Shown one piece after another: positions 26,265-34,980 of a DNA stretch of 64,000 bases. Under the pieces are notes generated by a model. The model was not told the DNA's origin, searched no databases, and saw nothing but the letters and a program-made list of their open reading frames with translations. The stretch lies in contig SCUS01000109.1 in NCBI GenBank assembly GCA_004297725.1, positions 1 to 64,000 of the forward strand, given 5' to 3'. A program made the position numbers and the translations under genes. Source of the DNA: Myxococcaceae bacterium. GTDB lineage: Bacteria > Myxococcota_A > Polyangia > Polyangiales > Ga0077539. How positions within the stretch are numbered: position 1 is the stretch's first letter; each line of letters opens with the position of its first letter.

Positions 26265-28238
26265 CTACCCGGCCGTGGCCCCGGAGAGGACCTTGGACAC
26301 CACCTCGTCGAGCTCCTCCGCGGTGAAGGGCTTCACCACGGCGCCCATGAACCCGTGCTCGCGGGCGTTGCTCAGCACCGGGTCGGCCGCGTAGCCGCTC
26401 GCCACGATGGCCCGCACCCCGGGGTCGACGGCGCGCAGCTCTCGGATCGCCTCGAGGCCTCCCATCCCGCCGGGGACCGTGAGGTCGAGCAGCACCACGG
26501 CGTAGCGTCGCCCCTCTGCGAGCGCCTCGCGGTATCGGACCACCGCCGAGGCGCCGTCCGCGACGAGGTCGACCTCCAGCCCGCTCCCTCGGAGGATGAG
26601 GGCCACCACGTCTCGCAGCGCGGGCTCGTCGTCCATCACCAGCACCCGGGCGCTACGGCGCACCGCCGCGGGGTGCGGAGGCGGCGCTACGACGGGCGCC
26701 GGGAGCCGGCTCGCCGGGAGGTACACGTCGAAGGTCGCGCCGCGGCCCGGGACGCTCTCGAAGCCCACGTGGCCGCCGTGCCGACGGACGATGGAGTACA
26801 CCGTCGCGAGGCCCAGGCCCGTGCCGCTGGACTTGGTGGAGAAGTAGGGGTCGAAGATGCGCTCGACGTGCTCGGCCGCGATGCCGTGGCCCTCGTCCCT
26901 CACCCTCACCCGCACATAGTCGCCGGGAGGCAGCGGCACCGGCGAGCCGGGGACGAGCGTGGCCCGCTCCACCCCGAGCTGGACTCGCCCTCCGTCGGGC
27001 ATCGCCTGCACGGCGTTGATCAGCAGGTTGTGGAGCACCTGGGACATCTGCACCGGATCGAACTCCGCGAGCGGGGCATCGGGGGAGACGCTGAGGTCGA
27101 TGGCGACGGGCCAGGCGCCGGTGCAGAAGGCCGCCGCCTCGCGCGCGATCTCGGCGATGGAGCCGACTCGCCTGGAGGGCGCGCCCCCCCGGGCGAAGGT
27201 CAGGAGGTGCCGGGCGAGGTCGCGGGCGCGCCGGGTCGCGGCCTCGGCGGTCTCGAGGAGCTGGCTCGTGGCGCTGCCCGCGGGGGCGTCGCGCGACACC
27301 ACCGAGAGGCTCGCCAGGATGACCGCCAGGACGTTGTTGAAGTCGTGGGCGATGCCTCCGGCGAGCAGGCCCAGCGACTCGAGCTTCGCGATGCGCAGCA
27401 TCTCCTGCTCGTGGCGCTTGCGCGAGGTCACGTCCTGCACGAGCACGACGGCGCTGTGCGGCGGCGCTCCCTCCTCGTCGGAGAGCCACGACCAGGTGAC
27501 GAGGCCCCAGACGGTCTCTCCGTCGGGCCGCACGAAGCGTCGCTCGGTGGCGGCGAAGGCGCTGGCGTCGGTCGCCTCGGGGCGGGGCCGCTCGGGCCGG
27601 TCGAGCTCGTACACCATCGAGAGGAGGTCGACGCCCAGCAGCTCGCGCCCCTCCCGACCGACGAACCTCGCGAAGGCCGCGTTGGCGCGCACCACGTTTC
27701 CTTCGAGGTCGGTGAGCGCCATCCCCGTGGCGCTGGTCTCGAAGACGGTGCGAAACCGCTCCTCGCTCGCGCGGAAGGCGCGCTCGACGCGGGCGCGGTC
27801 GCTGGCCCCCTGGGCCATGCAGTCCATGTGCAGCAGCGCCCCGTCGTCGCCGAAGGTCGCGGCCACGGTGAGCGCCACGTCGACGGGCTCATGGTTGTCG
27901 ATGCGCAGCCGGCGCACCTCGATGCGCGCCTTGCCGGTCTCGCGGAAGGTCGGGCTCGCGATGAGGCGCGTCGCGAGCTCCAGACGGTCCTTCGGGTCGA
28001 CGTAGTGGTCGAGCACGCTCGTGCCGCTCGCCGCCGCCGCGGAGGGGAAGCCGAACAGCCGGGCGTAGGCCTCGTTGGCGCGCGTCACCTGCTGCTGCAC
28101 GTTGTCGACGCAGAAGACCCCGATGCCCAGTCGGTCGATGACCCGCTCGACCCAGGCGCCCTCCCCCGGCTCTACCGACTCCGTGGAAGACTCCCCTGGG
28201 AGCCTACCCTCGTCGGAGTCATCCACCCGCGCGCTCAT
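26265..28238 (-). CDS. Hybrid histidine kinase, PAS-PAS-HisKA-HATPase-REC
   Basis: A soluble 657-residue sensor kinase. Two PAS domains cover residues about 30-260 (DRLGIGVFCVDNVQQQVTRA; VFETSATGMALTDLEGN). The H-box is of the NtrB/FixL type (LAGGIAHDFNNVLAV), followed by N-box NLLINAVQAMPDGG and the ATP lid (DEGHGIAAEHVERIFDPYF, GTGLGLATVYSIVRRHGG). A C-terminal receiver has VLVMDDEPALRD, phosphoacceptor in VVLLDLTVPGGMGG and Lys in VVKPFTAEE. The receiver can pass phosphate to an unseen phosphotransferase or act as a sink. It is leftward, downstream of the SGNH-hydrolase group, with 90 bases between. Confidence 0.92.
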   Translation of the reverse strand: MSARVDDSDEGRLPGESSTESVEPGEGAWVERVIDRLGIGVFCVDNVQQQVTRANEAYARLFGFPSAAAASGTSVLDHYVDPKDRLELATRLIASPTFRETGKARIEVRRLRIDNHEPVDVALTVAATFGDDGALLHMDCMAQGASDRARVERAFRASEERFRTVFETSATGMALTDLEGNVVRANAAFARFVGREGRELLGVDLLSMVYELDRPERPRPEATDASAFAATERRFVRPDGETVWGLVTWSWLSDEEGAPPHSAVVLVQDVTSRKRHEQEMLRIAKLESLGLLAGGIAHDFNNVLAVILASLSVVSRDAPAGSATSQLLETAEAATRRARDLARHLLTFARGGAPSRRVGSIAEIAREAAAFCTGAWPVAIDLSVSPDAPLAEFDPVQMSQVLHNLLINAVQAMPDGGRVQLGVERATLVPGSPVPLPPGDYVRVRVRDEGHGIAAEHVERIFDPYFSTKSSGTGLGLATVYSIVRRHGGHVGFESVPGRGATFDVYLPASRLPAPVVAPPPHPAAVRRSARVLVMDDEPALRDVVALILRGSGLEVDLVADGASAVVRYREALAEGRRYAVVLLDLTVPGGMGGLEAIRELRAVDPGVRAIVASGYAADPVLSNAREHGFMGAVVKPFTAEELDEVVSKVLSGATAG

Positions 28239-28328
28239 CCTCTGACTCCCCCTTCAGAACCTCCCGCTCGATACCCCTCCGAGTATCATCCACCATACGG
28301 CGCGGTCGAGTTGTCGGCGAGCCCGCGC

Positions 28329-29489
28329 TCAGTCGCAGCTCAGCCGCGCGACCCGCAGCTCCTCTCGCGCCCCGCGCGCCGACGGAACCTCCTGCCACAC
28401 CACGTAGACGCTGCGGCCGTCGGTCGCGAGCTCGCTGTCGCCCGCCTCGACCCCCGCGCGAGACACCTGCGCCACCGTCGTCGGGTCGAGCGCTCCGTGG
28501 CACACCCGCCCCGCGCGCACGACGGTCCGTCGGCCCGTCCCCTCGGTCCAGGAGAGCACCGCGCAGCCTGGGGAGCGCGAGGCCACGATCGAAGGCGCCA
28601 TCGCAGGAGCGCGCCCGGTCCGCAGCGTCGACGTCGCGTGCCGGCGCCCCGGCGTCCACGTCGAGAGCGAGAGCCGCCAGGGAGCGCGCGCCGTCGCGGC
28701 CTGGGCCCAGGTCACCAGGGCGGAGCCGTTCACCCACGCGATGGCAGGCGCCCCGACGCGCCCGGTCGCCGCGGTGAGCCTCACCGAGCGCGAGCTCGGC
28801 CGGGCGTCCGCGTCGAGGGTCATCGCCAGCACGTCGTAGCTCGACTCCCCGGTGACCCCGCCGGCGTTGTCGCTCGTGCGCCACGCGAACACCGCGCGGT
28901 CGGCGTCCGCGCGAGCGAGGGCCGTGCGGTCGGCGGTGAAGGACTCCGCCGTGCCGCGGTCTCGCCCGGAGCGGCTGCCGACGAAGCGCACCGCCGCGGA
29001 GTCCGTGTAGGCCAGCACCGAGCTGGTGCCCGCGGTGCCGAGCGCGATGCCGCCGCTGCAGCCGCCCGACTCTCTCGCAGCCGTCACCTGAGGAAAGGCG
29101 CCGAAGGAGGTGTGCCCGCAGGCGATGCGCCCGGTGCCGCCGAAGCACTGGCACGACGCGATCGCGGCGCCGTCGCCCGCCGGGGAGGCCGCCGCCGCGA
29201 GCCCGGTCATGTGCGCGTAGTACTGCTCCTCGCCGTCGATGCTGCGCGCCGCCGCGCGGGGAGCGAGCGTCGCCCCGTCGAGCTCACGCGCCCAGGCCAG
29301 CCTCGGTCGCCAGTCGGGCGGACCGCCCTCGCCCGCCGACGGTCGGGGTCCGGTCTCCTGCCAGCCCACCACGACGCCCCCGGAGTGCGCGGCGATCACC
29401 GCCCCGTAGCCCCCGCGGCCCTCGGTCACCACCACCCCCTCGGACGGAACCGCCGCGCAGAGCTGCGCGAACACCATCGCTGCGATCAT
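28329..29489 (-). CDS. Secreted beta-propeller-like protein
   Basis: A 386-residue protein with a short signal-like start (MIAAMVFAQLCAAVPSEG) and repeated strands of the form VVVGWQETGPRPSAGEG, AVFAWRTSDNAGGVTGESS and ALVTWAQAATARAPWRLSLS. The repeating W/F-aromatic strand pattern suggests a six- or seven-bladed propeller. Five Cys residues in the first half could make disulfides. No enzyme motif was recognised. It belongs to a leftward group of three genes with gaps of 43 and 12 bases (31731 to 28329), so it may be co-transcribed with the SGNH-hydrolase lipoprotein. Confidence 0.6.
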   Translation of the reverse strand: MIAAMVFAQLCAAVPSEGVVVTEGRGGYGAVIAAHSGGVVVGWQETGPRPSAGEGGPPDWRPRLAWARELDGATLAPRAAARSIDGEEQYYAHMTGLAAAASPAGDGAAIASCQCFGGTGRIACGHTSFGAFPQVTAARESGGCSGGIALGTAGTSSVLAYTDSAAVRFVGSRSGRDRGTAESFTADRTALARADADRAVFAWRTSDNAGGVTGESSYDVLAMTLDADARPSSRSVRLTAATGRVGAPAIAWVNGSALVTWAQAATARAPWRLSLSTWTPGRRHATSTLRTGRAPAMAPSIVASRSPGCAVLSWTEGTGRRTVVRAGRVCHGALDPTTVAQVSRAGVEAGDSELATDGRSVYVVWQEVPSARGAREELRVARLSCD

Positions 29490-29532
29490 GCCCGGGAGAC
29501 TATCGCTTCCGACGGGCGCTCACAGCGCGCTC

Positions 29533-31029
29533 TCAGTCGGGCACGACGACGAGGAGGTACTCGCCGGCGCGGGCGGTCCCTGCGCTGACGAAGGTGTCGA
29601 GGGAGAAGGTCCAGGTGCCGGGGGCGAGGGTGGTGACGAGCACCCGGTCGTCGCGGGCCACGCAGCCTTCGGCGGTGGCGGTGCGATCGAGGAGGTGGAG
29701 GTCGACGTCGGTGGCGCCGCGGGTGATCACCATGGCGCGGATGGGGGTCGGTCGGGTGACCGTGTAGCGGTAGAGAAACTCCGCGCCCGACTCGTCGGCG
29801 GTGGCGCGGCAGGGATATCGATGGAAGACCCGGGCGCCGCCGGTGGCCGTGTTCCGGGCGTCGGCGAAGGGGAGCGAGGGGATGACGAAGGGGTCGGCGT
29901 GCGAGCCCGATCCGCGCAGCCTGGGAGCGTCCGCGTCGGGGGCGGAGCGCCCGCGGAGGGTCACCTCGGCGACGCGGTGGAGGGCCTCGAGCGTGAGGAG
30001 GTTGCGGTTGTTGTACCCGAAGCGAAGGCCCTCGGGCGTGAGGGCGCAGGCGCGATAGCCCGCGCTGCTGAGGTAGGTGTTGGGATGGAGGTGGTCCCCG
30101 GCGAGGCCGTGCGAGGCCAGCGGCAGCAGGGCTCCGTGGAAGTCGACGAGGGGCACGCCCCGGGACTGGGCGACGCCCAGGACGACGGCGTTGTAGCGAG
30201 GCACCCAGAGGTCGGCGTCGGCGTTGTCGTCGCGGGGCGGAACCGTCGAGAGGATGGGGATCACCCCGCGGGCGATGGCCTGGTCGGTGATGTCGAGGAG
30301 GTTGGCGCCGTAGCGGAAGATGTCCCTCGATTGGATGTCGTTGGTCCCGAACATCACGGTGGCGGCGCGGGGACGCGCGGCGTCGAGCTCGCGGGAGAGC
30401 GGCGAGGGAGAGCCCGAGAGGGCGGCGCCGGCGCTCCAGCCGACGGTCGCGGCGAGGCTGATCCGACGGTAGGGATCGGTCCCTCCGACGGAGCCCGAGC
30501 GGTAGAGGTCGAGGGTGGGACGGAGGTGCTCCCGGCCGCCGAGATCGACCCCGGAGGCCGACGCGAAGCAGGCCATGAAGGACGTGCTCACGGTGATGGA
30601 GTCGCCGACCTTGGAGAAGACATCACGGGAGAGGGAGGGTCCACGGGCGGAGATGGCCCGGAGGCGGGTGACGAGCTCGGCGGTGATGGGGGAGTGGCGC
30701 GCGGCCGAGGGGTAGAGCACCGGCCCCGGCGGGACCATCGGCACATCGGGGACGGAGGGGACATCGCGGACATCGGCGACATCGCGGACATCGCGGACAT
30801 CGGGGACGTCGGCGAGGGTGGGGACGTCGGGCACATCGGGGACGTCGGGCACATCGGGGACGTCGGGCGGCGGGGCGCGATCGACGGGGACGCCGAGGTC
30901 GTGGGGAGGGGGCAGGTCGGGCGAGGCGTCCGAGGGGGCGTCGACGGGGACATCGTCCGCCGCGTCCTCGGGGAGAGGGGCGCCGCACGCGGCCAGCCAC
31001 AGCGGGAGCAGATACGGAGCGACGCGCAT
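29533..31029 (-). CDS. SGNH/GDSL hydrolase lipoprotein with DVPDV linker
   Basis: A 498-residue lipoprotein. Signal and lipobox (LLPLWLAACGAP) are followed by an Asp/Val/Pro linker of about 80 residues. The SGNH domain has the Ser motif SKVGDSITVSTS, the block III Asn in FGTNDIQ, and the Asp-His pair in GDHLHPN, so the hydrolase set is complete. The C-terminal about 130 residues look like a pre-peptidase or jelly-roll domain (YRYTVTRPTPIRAMV). It would cleave esters, for instance acetyl groups on polysaccharide or peptidoglycan, outside the inner membrane. It is leftward with a hypothetical gene 12 bases upstream. Confidence 0.82.
   Translation of the reverse strand: MRVAPYLLPLWLAACGAPLPEDAADDVPVDAPSDASPDLPPPHDLGVPVDRAPPPDVPDVPDVPDVPDVPTLADVPDVRDVRDVADVRDVPSVPDVPMVPPGPVLYPSAARHSPITAELVTRLRAISARGPSLSRDVFSKVGDSITVSTSFMACFASASGVDLGGREHLRPTLDLYRSGSVGGTDPYRRISLAATVGWSAGAALSGSPSPLSRELDAARPRAATVMFGTNDIQSRDIFRYGANLLDITDQAIARGVIPILSTVPPRDDNADADLWVPRYNAVVLGVAQSRGVPLVDFHGALLPLASHGLAGDHLHPNTYLSSAGYRACALTPEGLRFGYNNRNLLTLEALHRVAEVTLRGRSAPDADAPRLRGSGSHADPFVIPSLPFADARNTATGGARVFHRYPCRATADESGAEFLYRYTVTRPTPIRAMVITRGATDVDLHLLDRTATAEGCVARDDRVLVTTLAPGTWTFSLDTFVSAGTARAGEYLLVVVPD
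30821..30870 (-). repeat. 18-base repeats encoding DVPDV linker
   Basis: Near-identical 18-base units of the type GGGGACGTCGGGCACATC encode the run of DVPDVPDVP in the SGNH-hydrolase lipoprotein. The unit recurs at least twice in full, with related copies just outside. The same protein motif with different DNA is found in the ice-binding lipoprotein at 63078-63193. Confidence 0.75.
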
Positions 31030-31041
31030 GGGGGTATCGGG

Positions 31042-31731
31042 TCAGCGCGCGGCGGCCGTGGGCGCATCGAGCATCGCGAGGCACTCGAGCAGGGCCTCGC
31101 GCACCACGGCCCTCGCGGCCGCCTCGTGCGCGGCATCGACCTGTCCCTCGATGGCCCCGAGCGCGAGCTCGATGTGGGGGGCGTCGAAGGGGCGACCCTC
31201 GACCCAGGCGAGCTCGACCTGCACCACGGGCTCGCTCGTGGCGCCGGCGAGGAAGACGAAGTCGGCCTCGAGCGCGCCCTTCGCGTCGCGGTAGACGAAG
31301 GCCGCGGCGCACACCGACGCGGGCGCCCCGGGCGCCTCGGCCCGAAACGACGCGCCGAGCCCCTGCCCCGCCTCGATGCCGCCGATGAAGAAGCGCGAGA
31401 CCGCCGTCTCGTCGAGCTCGTCGTGCGCGAGCAGCCCGATCATCGAGTCCTGGTAGCCGCCGCTCGGCCCGAAGCCGACGCCCACGTCGAGCGCCAGCAG
31501 CGCGACGATCCACTCTCGCAGCGCCGGGTCGCGCCAGGCCCTCACGCTCTCGCCGAAGCGGAGCGTCGAGAGCGACCCGGTGGGGACCGCGCGCGTCAGC
31601 GCCCGCCGGAGCACCGCCGGGAGGGCGGGCCACGCGAGCACCGTGGAGAGCGGCGCCGACGCCTCGAAGAGGGGCCCCGGCGTCGGGGTCGATGCGCGCT
31701 TCGTGGCCCTGGTGTCGCTGGTCTTGTTCAT
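31042..31731 (-). CDS. Hypothetical protein
   Basis: I do not recognise this 229-residue protein. It has no signal peptide and is mainly Ala/Glu/Leu-rich with alternating helix and strand (WIVALLALDVGVGFGPSGGY, SRFFIGGIEAGQGLGASF, VVQVELAWVEGRPFDAPHIE). The last 30 residues are a charged helix. Some similarity in style to the C-terminal part of FAD-subunit proteins was considered but not supported. It begins a leftward three-gene group with the SGNH lipoprotein 12 bases downstream, and diverges from the zinc-ribbon protein gene across only 29 bases, so the two likely share control elements. Confidence 0.6.
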   Translation of the reverse strand: MNKTSDTRATKRASTPTPGPLFEASAPLSTVLAWPALPAVLRRALTRAVPTGSLSTLRFGESVRAWRDPALREWIVALLALDVGVGFGPSGGYQDSMIGLLAHDELDETAVSRFFIGGIEAGQGLGASFRAEAPGAPASVCAAAFVYRDAKGALEADFVFLAGATSEPVVQVELAWVEGRPFDAPHIELALGAIEGQVDAAHEAAARAVVREALLECLAMLDAPTAAAR

Positions 31732-31760
31732 CGCGCGCGGACGGTAGCATCCTCCCGCGC

Positions 31761-32231
31761 ATGGACACCCTCGCCCCGTGCCCGTCGTGCTCCCGCCACA
31801 TCCGCGTCGACGAGCCCCGATGCCCGTTCTGCCAGACCGTCACCAGCGCGCTGCAGCCCATGGGCTTCGACCCCTCCCTCGCGCCCGCGAGGGTGCGCGC
31901 CGCGGTGCTCGCGCTCGGCGCCTCGATGGCGCTCGGCGCCTGCATCAACCCCGTCGCCAGCGTCTACGGCGGGCCGCCGATCCCGCCCCCCACCCACGAC
32001 GCGCAGTCGAGTGCGCCCCCTCCCCCTTCCCCGCAGCCCGTGTATGGCGCGCCGCCCCCGGCCTTCCTCGACGCCTCTGCGATGGTCCCCACGCCTCCGC
32101 CGCCCGCCCCGGAGCCCGCCCCGGAGCCCGCGCCCCCCCGAAGGCCGAGGCCCCCGCGCAGGGTGCGCGACCCTGGCGCGCCGGTGCCGCTGTACGGGGT
32201 CCCTCCCGGGCCAGACGGCGAAGGCCGCTGA
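31761..32231 (+). CDS. Zinc-ribbon membrane protein with Pro-rich tail
   Basis: A 156-residue protein. The first 25 residues contain two CxxC pairs (CPSCSRHIRVDEPRCPFC), a zinc-ribbon of the bacterial type. A hydrophobic segment (AAVLALGASMALGACINP) follows, and the rest is Pro/Pro-Ala rich and basic (PAPEPAPEPAPPRRPRPPR), likely unstructured. I do not recognise a named family. The topology suggests a cytoplasmic zinc domain on a single-pass anchor with an extended outer tail. It diverges from the hypothetical gene at 31042 and its stop abuts the stop of the convergent methyltransferase gene at 32232. Confidence 0.65.
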   Translation: MDTLAPCPSCSRHIRVDEPRCPFCQTVTSALQPMGFDPSLAPARVRAAVLALGASMALGACINPVASVYGGPPIPPPTHDAQSSAPPPPSPQPVYGAPPPAFLDASAMVPTPPPPAPEPAPEPAPPRRPRPPRRVRDPGAPVPLYGVPPGPDGEGR

Positions 32232-33701
32232 TCACCCCAGGAGAAGGGCGTTCGACGCGAGCCAGTCGAGCGCCTCCTCGCAGTCCCCGGCGCGCTGCGC
32301 CTCCGAGCGCCCGTCCCGAGAGAGCCCCGCGAGGATGGCCGCGCGGTCCCTCGTCCCATCCGACAGCCGAAGCACCGCACGCGCCGGCTCGGGCAGCTCG
32401 ATGCGGGTGTGCCGCAGGGTGGTGACCAGCTCCGAGCGCTGCGACTGCAAGCGGGCGATGGGCGACGCGAGCGGCCGCAGCCCCGCGGCCTCGGCGTAGC
32501 GCGCGGGCCCTGCGTGCAGGGAGAGCGCCCCGTCGAAGAGGAGCTCGAGCACCTCGGGGGCGTGGGCGGCCGCGGCCACGAGGGCGGCGCGGCGGTCCAG
32601 CCCCAGGCGAGCGGCGGCGGAGGCGGCCATCGCGGCGTAGGAGAGGGGGCGACGGTCCTCGGAGGCGAGCGCGTGAAGGGCGCACTTCATCCACGGGTCG
32701 CTCAGCGCGATCGCCCGGCCGTCACAGTCGAAGCGCAGCGCGCGCTCTCCGGTGAGCGCCGAGGCTTCGGCGTCGGGGAGCTGCGCCCGCGTCGCGAGGT
32801 GCAGCCGCGCGAGGGAGGCCGGGTCGGCGCGGCCCGCGGCGGTCTCGGCGTGGACCAGCAGCGACGCGCGGAAGCGACGGTTGCGGGTGAAATCCACGGA
32901 CTGCGCCAGCGAGAGCGGGTCGCCGGCCCCCGGTCGGAGCGAGGGCGCGGCGATGCGGAGGTCGGCGTCGGAGAGCTGCGCGAGGCCGTGGGCGCGGGCG
33001 TGGGCGACGAAGTCGCGGAGGTAGAGCGCGTCGTTCACCGGCTCCAGGTACTCGTGGAAGAGGTAGGCGTCCTCGGCGCCCGCGAGCTCCCTCAGCTCGT
33101 CCCTCATCCACGCGGACCACGGCGACGGCTCCGCGCGCAGGGACTCGTCGAGCACCGAGAGCGCCAGCCGTGCGCGCGCGACCCGCGGAAGGGCCGGCCC
33201 CGGAGGCGCGTGCTCCAGCAGGAAGTCACGGAGGGTGCGCAGCCCGTTCCAGCCGGGGAGGGCGTTGAAGCTCACATAGGCGACCCCCTCCGGGCGCATC
33301 CGCTCGCGGCACGCAGCGAGGATCGCGTCTCGCGCCTCGGGGGGCACCCACGAGTAGACCCCGTGGCAGATCACGTAGTCGAAGGGCGCGTCGTCGGAGA
33401 GCGCCGTGACCGACTCCGCGCGGAAGGAGACGTTGCGTAGCCCGAGCGACCGGGCCCGAAGGCGGGCCTCCGCGACCTGTCCCTCGGAGAGGTCGACGCC
33501 GACGAACTCGCTCTCCGGCAGGTCGAGGGCCATCGGGAGGAGGTTGGCGCCGCGGGCGCAGCCGAGCTCCAGCACCCGGCAGCGCGCGAAGGGCGGCGCC
33601 GGCCGACCGCAGAGCGAGGACACCGCGAAGAGGTGCTCCGGGTGGGTGCGGGGGAAGCAGTAGTCCGCGTAGGGGAGCTCGTCGTAGCTGTGCTGGGACA
33701 T
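32232..33701 (-). CDS. Class I methyltransferase with methyltransferase regulatory domain
   Basis: A 489-residue cytoplasmic enzyme. The SAM-binding region has VLELGCARGANLLPMALDL and the acidic VGVDLSEGQVAEAR, with DYVICHGVYSWVPPEARDAIL typical of the family carrying the methyltransferase regulatory domain. The C-terminal half (residues about 240-489) is helical and matches that regulatory part. The substrate is unknown. The ATG at 33701 (MSQHSYDELPY) is favoured because the pattern SYDELPY is common at the start of this family; an ATG at 33722 would add seven residues. It is convergent, end to end, with the zinc-ribbon gene. Confidence 0.8.
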   Translation of the reverse strand: MSQHSYDELPYADYCFPRTHPEHLFAVSSLCGRPAPPFARCRVLELGCARGANLLPMALDLPESEFVGVDLSEGQVAEARLRARSLGLRNVSFRAESVTALSDDAPFDYVICHGVYSWVPPEARDAILAACRERMRPEGVAYVSFNALPGWNGLRTLRDFLLEHAPPGPALPRVARARLALSVLDESLRAEPSPWSAWMRDELRELAGAEDAYLFHEYLEPVNDALYLRDFVAHARAHGLAQLSDADLRIAAPSLRPGAGDPLSLAQSVDFTRNRRFRASLLVHAETAAGRADPASLARLHLATRAQLPDAEASALTGERALRFDCDGRAIALSDPWMKCALHALASEDRRPLSYAAMAASAAARLGLDRRAALVAAAAHAPEVLELLFDGALSLHAGPARYAEAAGLRPLASPIARLQSQRSELVTTLRHTRIELPEPARAVLRLSDGTRDRAAILAGLSRDGRSEAQRAGDCEEALDWLASNALLLG

Positions 33702-33880
33702 CCGACGCCGATCGTAGAGCACGCGAGGCGCAAGGGAGACGCGCGCCGACTGCGAGCGGGAGTGTCACGGCGCCACAGGTGAGCGGATCGTGGACACCGC
33801 CCCTGTGTCATCCGGCCACAGGACCGGATGGAAGGGCGCGGCTCGGGGCGCTGGCACCGGACGTGCGAAGCGCCCGGGGC

Positions 33881-34885
33881 ATGAATCCCTCGCCGATCCG
33901 ACTCGCGGCGGCGCTGCTGCTGGTGCTGTCGAGCGCCGGGTGCGCGCTCACCCCCCGCAGCATGGCGAGGGAGCTCGGTGCGTCCGCTCCTCCGGCGGCG
34001 ATCCAGTCGACCCTCCATGCGCTCAACGACGACCAGAACCAGCGGCTGTTGATGCAGCTCCTGACGAGCCCGGAGACGCGCGAGGCCACGCGGGTGCTGG
34101 CCGGGGCGATCGCCGACGGCACGCTGGCGACGCTCACCGACAGCGAGCGCCTCGAGCGCATCGAGGCGATGTCCACGCGCTACATGGCCTCGCTCACCCG
34201 CACGGTCACCCGGACCATGGCCGAGCAGATGCGTCGAGACATCGCGCCCGCCATCGCGGAGATGATGCGGCAGACGGTGGCGAGCTCGATGCGCGAGGCG
34301 ATGAGCGAGGCCTACCAGCGCGACCTCGAGCGGGTGGCCAGCGGCCTCACCCGAGCGACCGTCGAGGCCGCGAGCCGGGGCATGGCCGAGGGCATCGGCC
34401 GCGACCTGGTGCCCGCGCTGCGCACCGCCCTCTCCGAGGAGCAGACCGCGAGCGCCATCAGGGCGGCCACGCGGTCACTGGCCCACGAGGCGGTGCTCGG
34501 GAGCAACGACGCCATGACGCAGCTCCAGCGGCAGCAGGAGCGGGGCGGGAGGCCGTCGTTTCTCAGCCAGGTGTCGAGCCTCACCACGGGCGGCGTGAAG
34601 CTGATGCAGCTCGTGGCCGCGGCGGCCATCGCCCTGGTGCTGCTGCTGGCCGCGTGGGTGCTACGGCTCATCCTGCGCAGCCGTCGCATCCAGGCGGAGA
34701 GCGAGCGCTACGCGTCCTCGGCGGTGAAGTTCGCGCAGGCCATCCGGGCGGCCGAGGGGAAGCCATGGTCCAAGGAGCTCACCGAGCTCCTCCAGGAGCG
34801 CCTGGAGGGCGCCGCCGTGGCGGGCCTCCTCGACGAGGTGCTGGCGCCGAGGCCGACCCGCCCGAGCCGAGGGAACAAGCGTTAG
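33881..34885 (+). CDS. Lipoprotein with helical repeats and a C-terminal membrane helix
   Basis: A 334-residue protein. The ATG at 33881 gives a lipoprotein signal (IRLAAALLLVLSSAGC). Residues about 35-230 are a continuous set of amphipathic helices with Arg/Glu/Met pattern (RTVTRTMAEQMRRDIAPAIA and AEMMRQTVASSMREAMSEAY). Then comes a strong transmembrane segment (LMQLVAAAAIALVLLLAAWV) and a charged tail. A lipid anchor plus an internal membrane span is an odd combination: it would tether the helical part in the periplasm and place the tail in the cytoplasm. I do not recognise the family. The upstream 33702-33880 contains two copies of CCACAGG. Confidence 0.65.
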   Translation: MNPSPIRLAAALLLVLSSAGCALTPRSMARELGASAPPAAIQSTLHALNDDQNQRLLMQLLTSPETREATRVLAGAIADGTLATLTDSERLERIEAMSTRYMASLTRTVTRTMAEQMRRDIAPAIAEMMRQTVASSMREAMSEAYQRDLERVASGLTRATVEAASRGMAEGIGRDLVPALRTALSEEQTASAIRAATRSLAHEAVLGSNDAMTQLQRQQERGGRPSFLSQVSSLTTGGVKLMQLVAAAAIALVLLLAAWVLRLILRSRRIQAESERYASSAVKFAQAIRAAEGKPWSKELTELLQERLEGAAVAGLLDEVLAPRPTRPSRGNKR

Positions 34886-34980
34886 CGCGGTGCTCGGATG
34901 GGCGTGGGCCGCTCGACGCGTCGTTGACCGTCGCGAGCGGGTCTGCGAGGAGTCGGAGCGCAGAACCGCGAGGAGCGAGA

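Noticed and set aside
33773-33822. Two CCACAGG copies and a CCTGTG/CACAGG inversion upstream of the lipoprotein at 33881.
   Set aside because: The elements are short and have no partner elsewhere in the window; kept only as a note in that gene entry.
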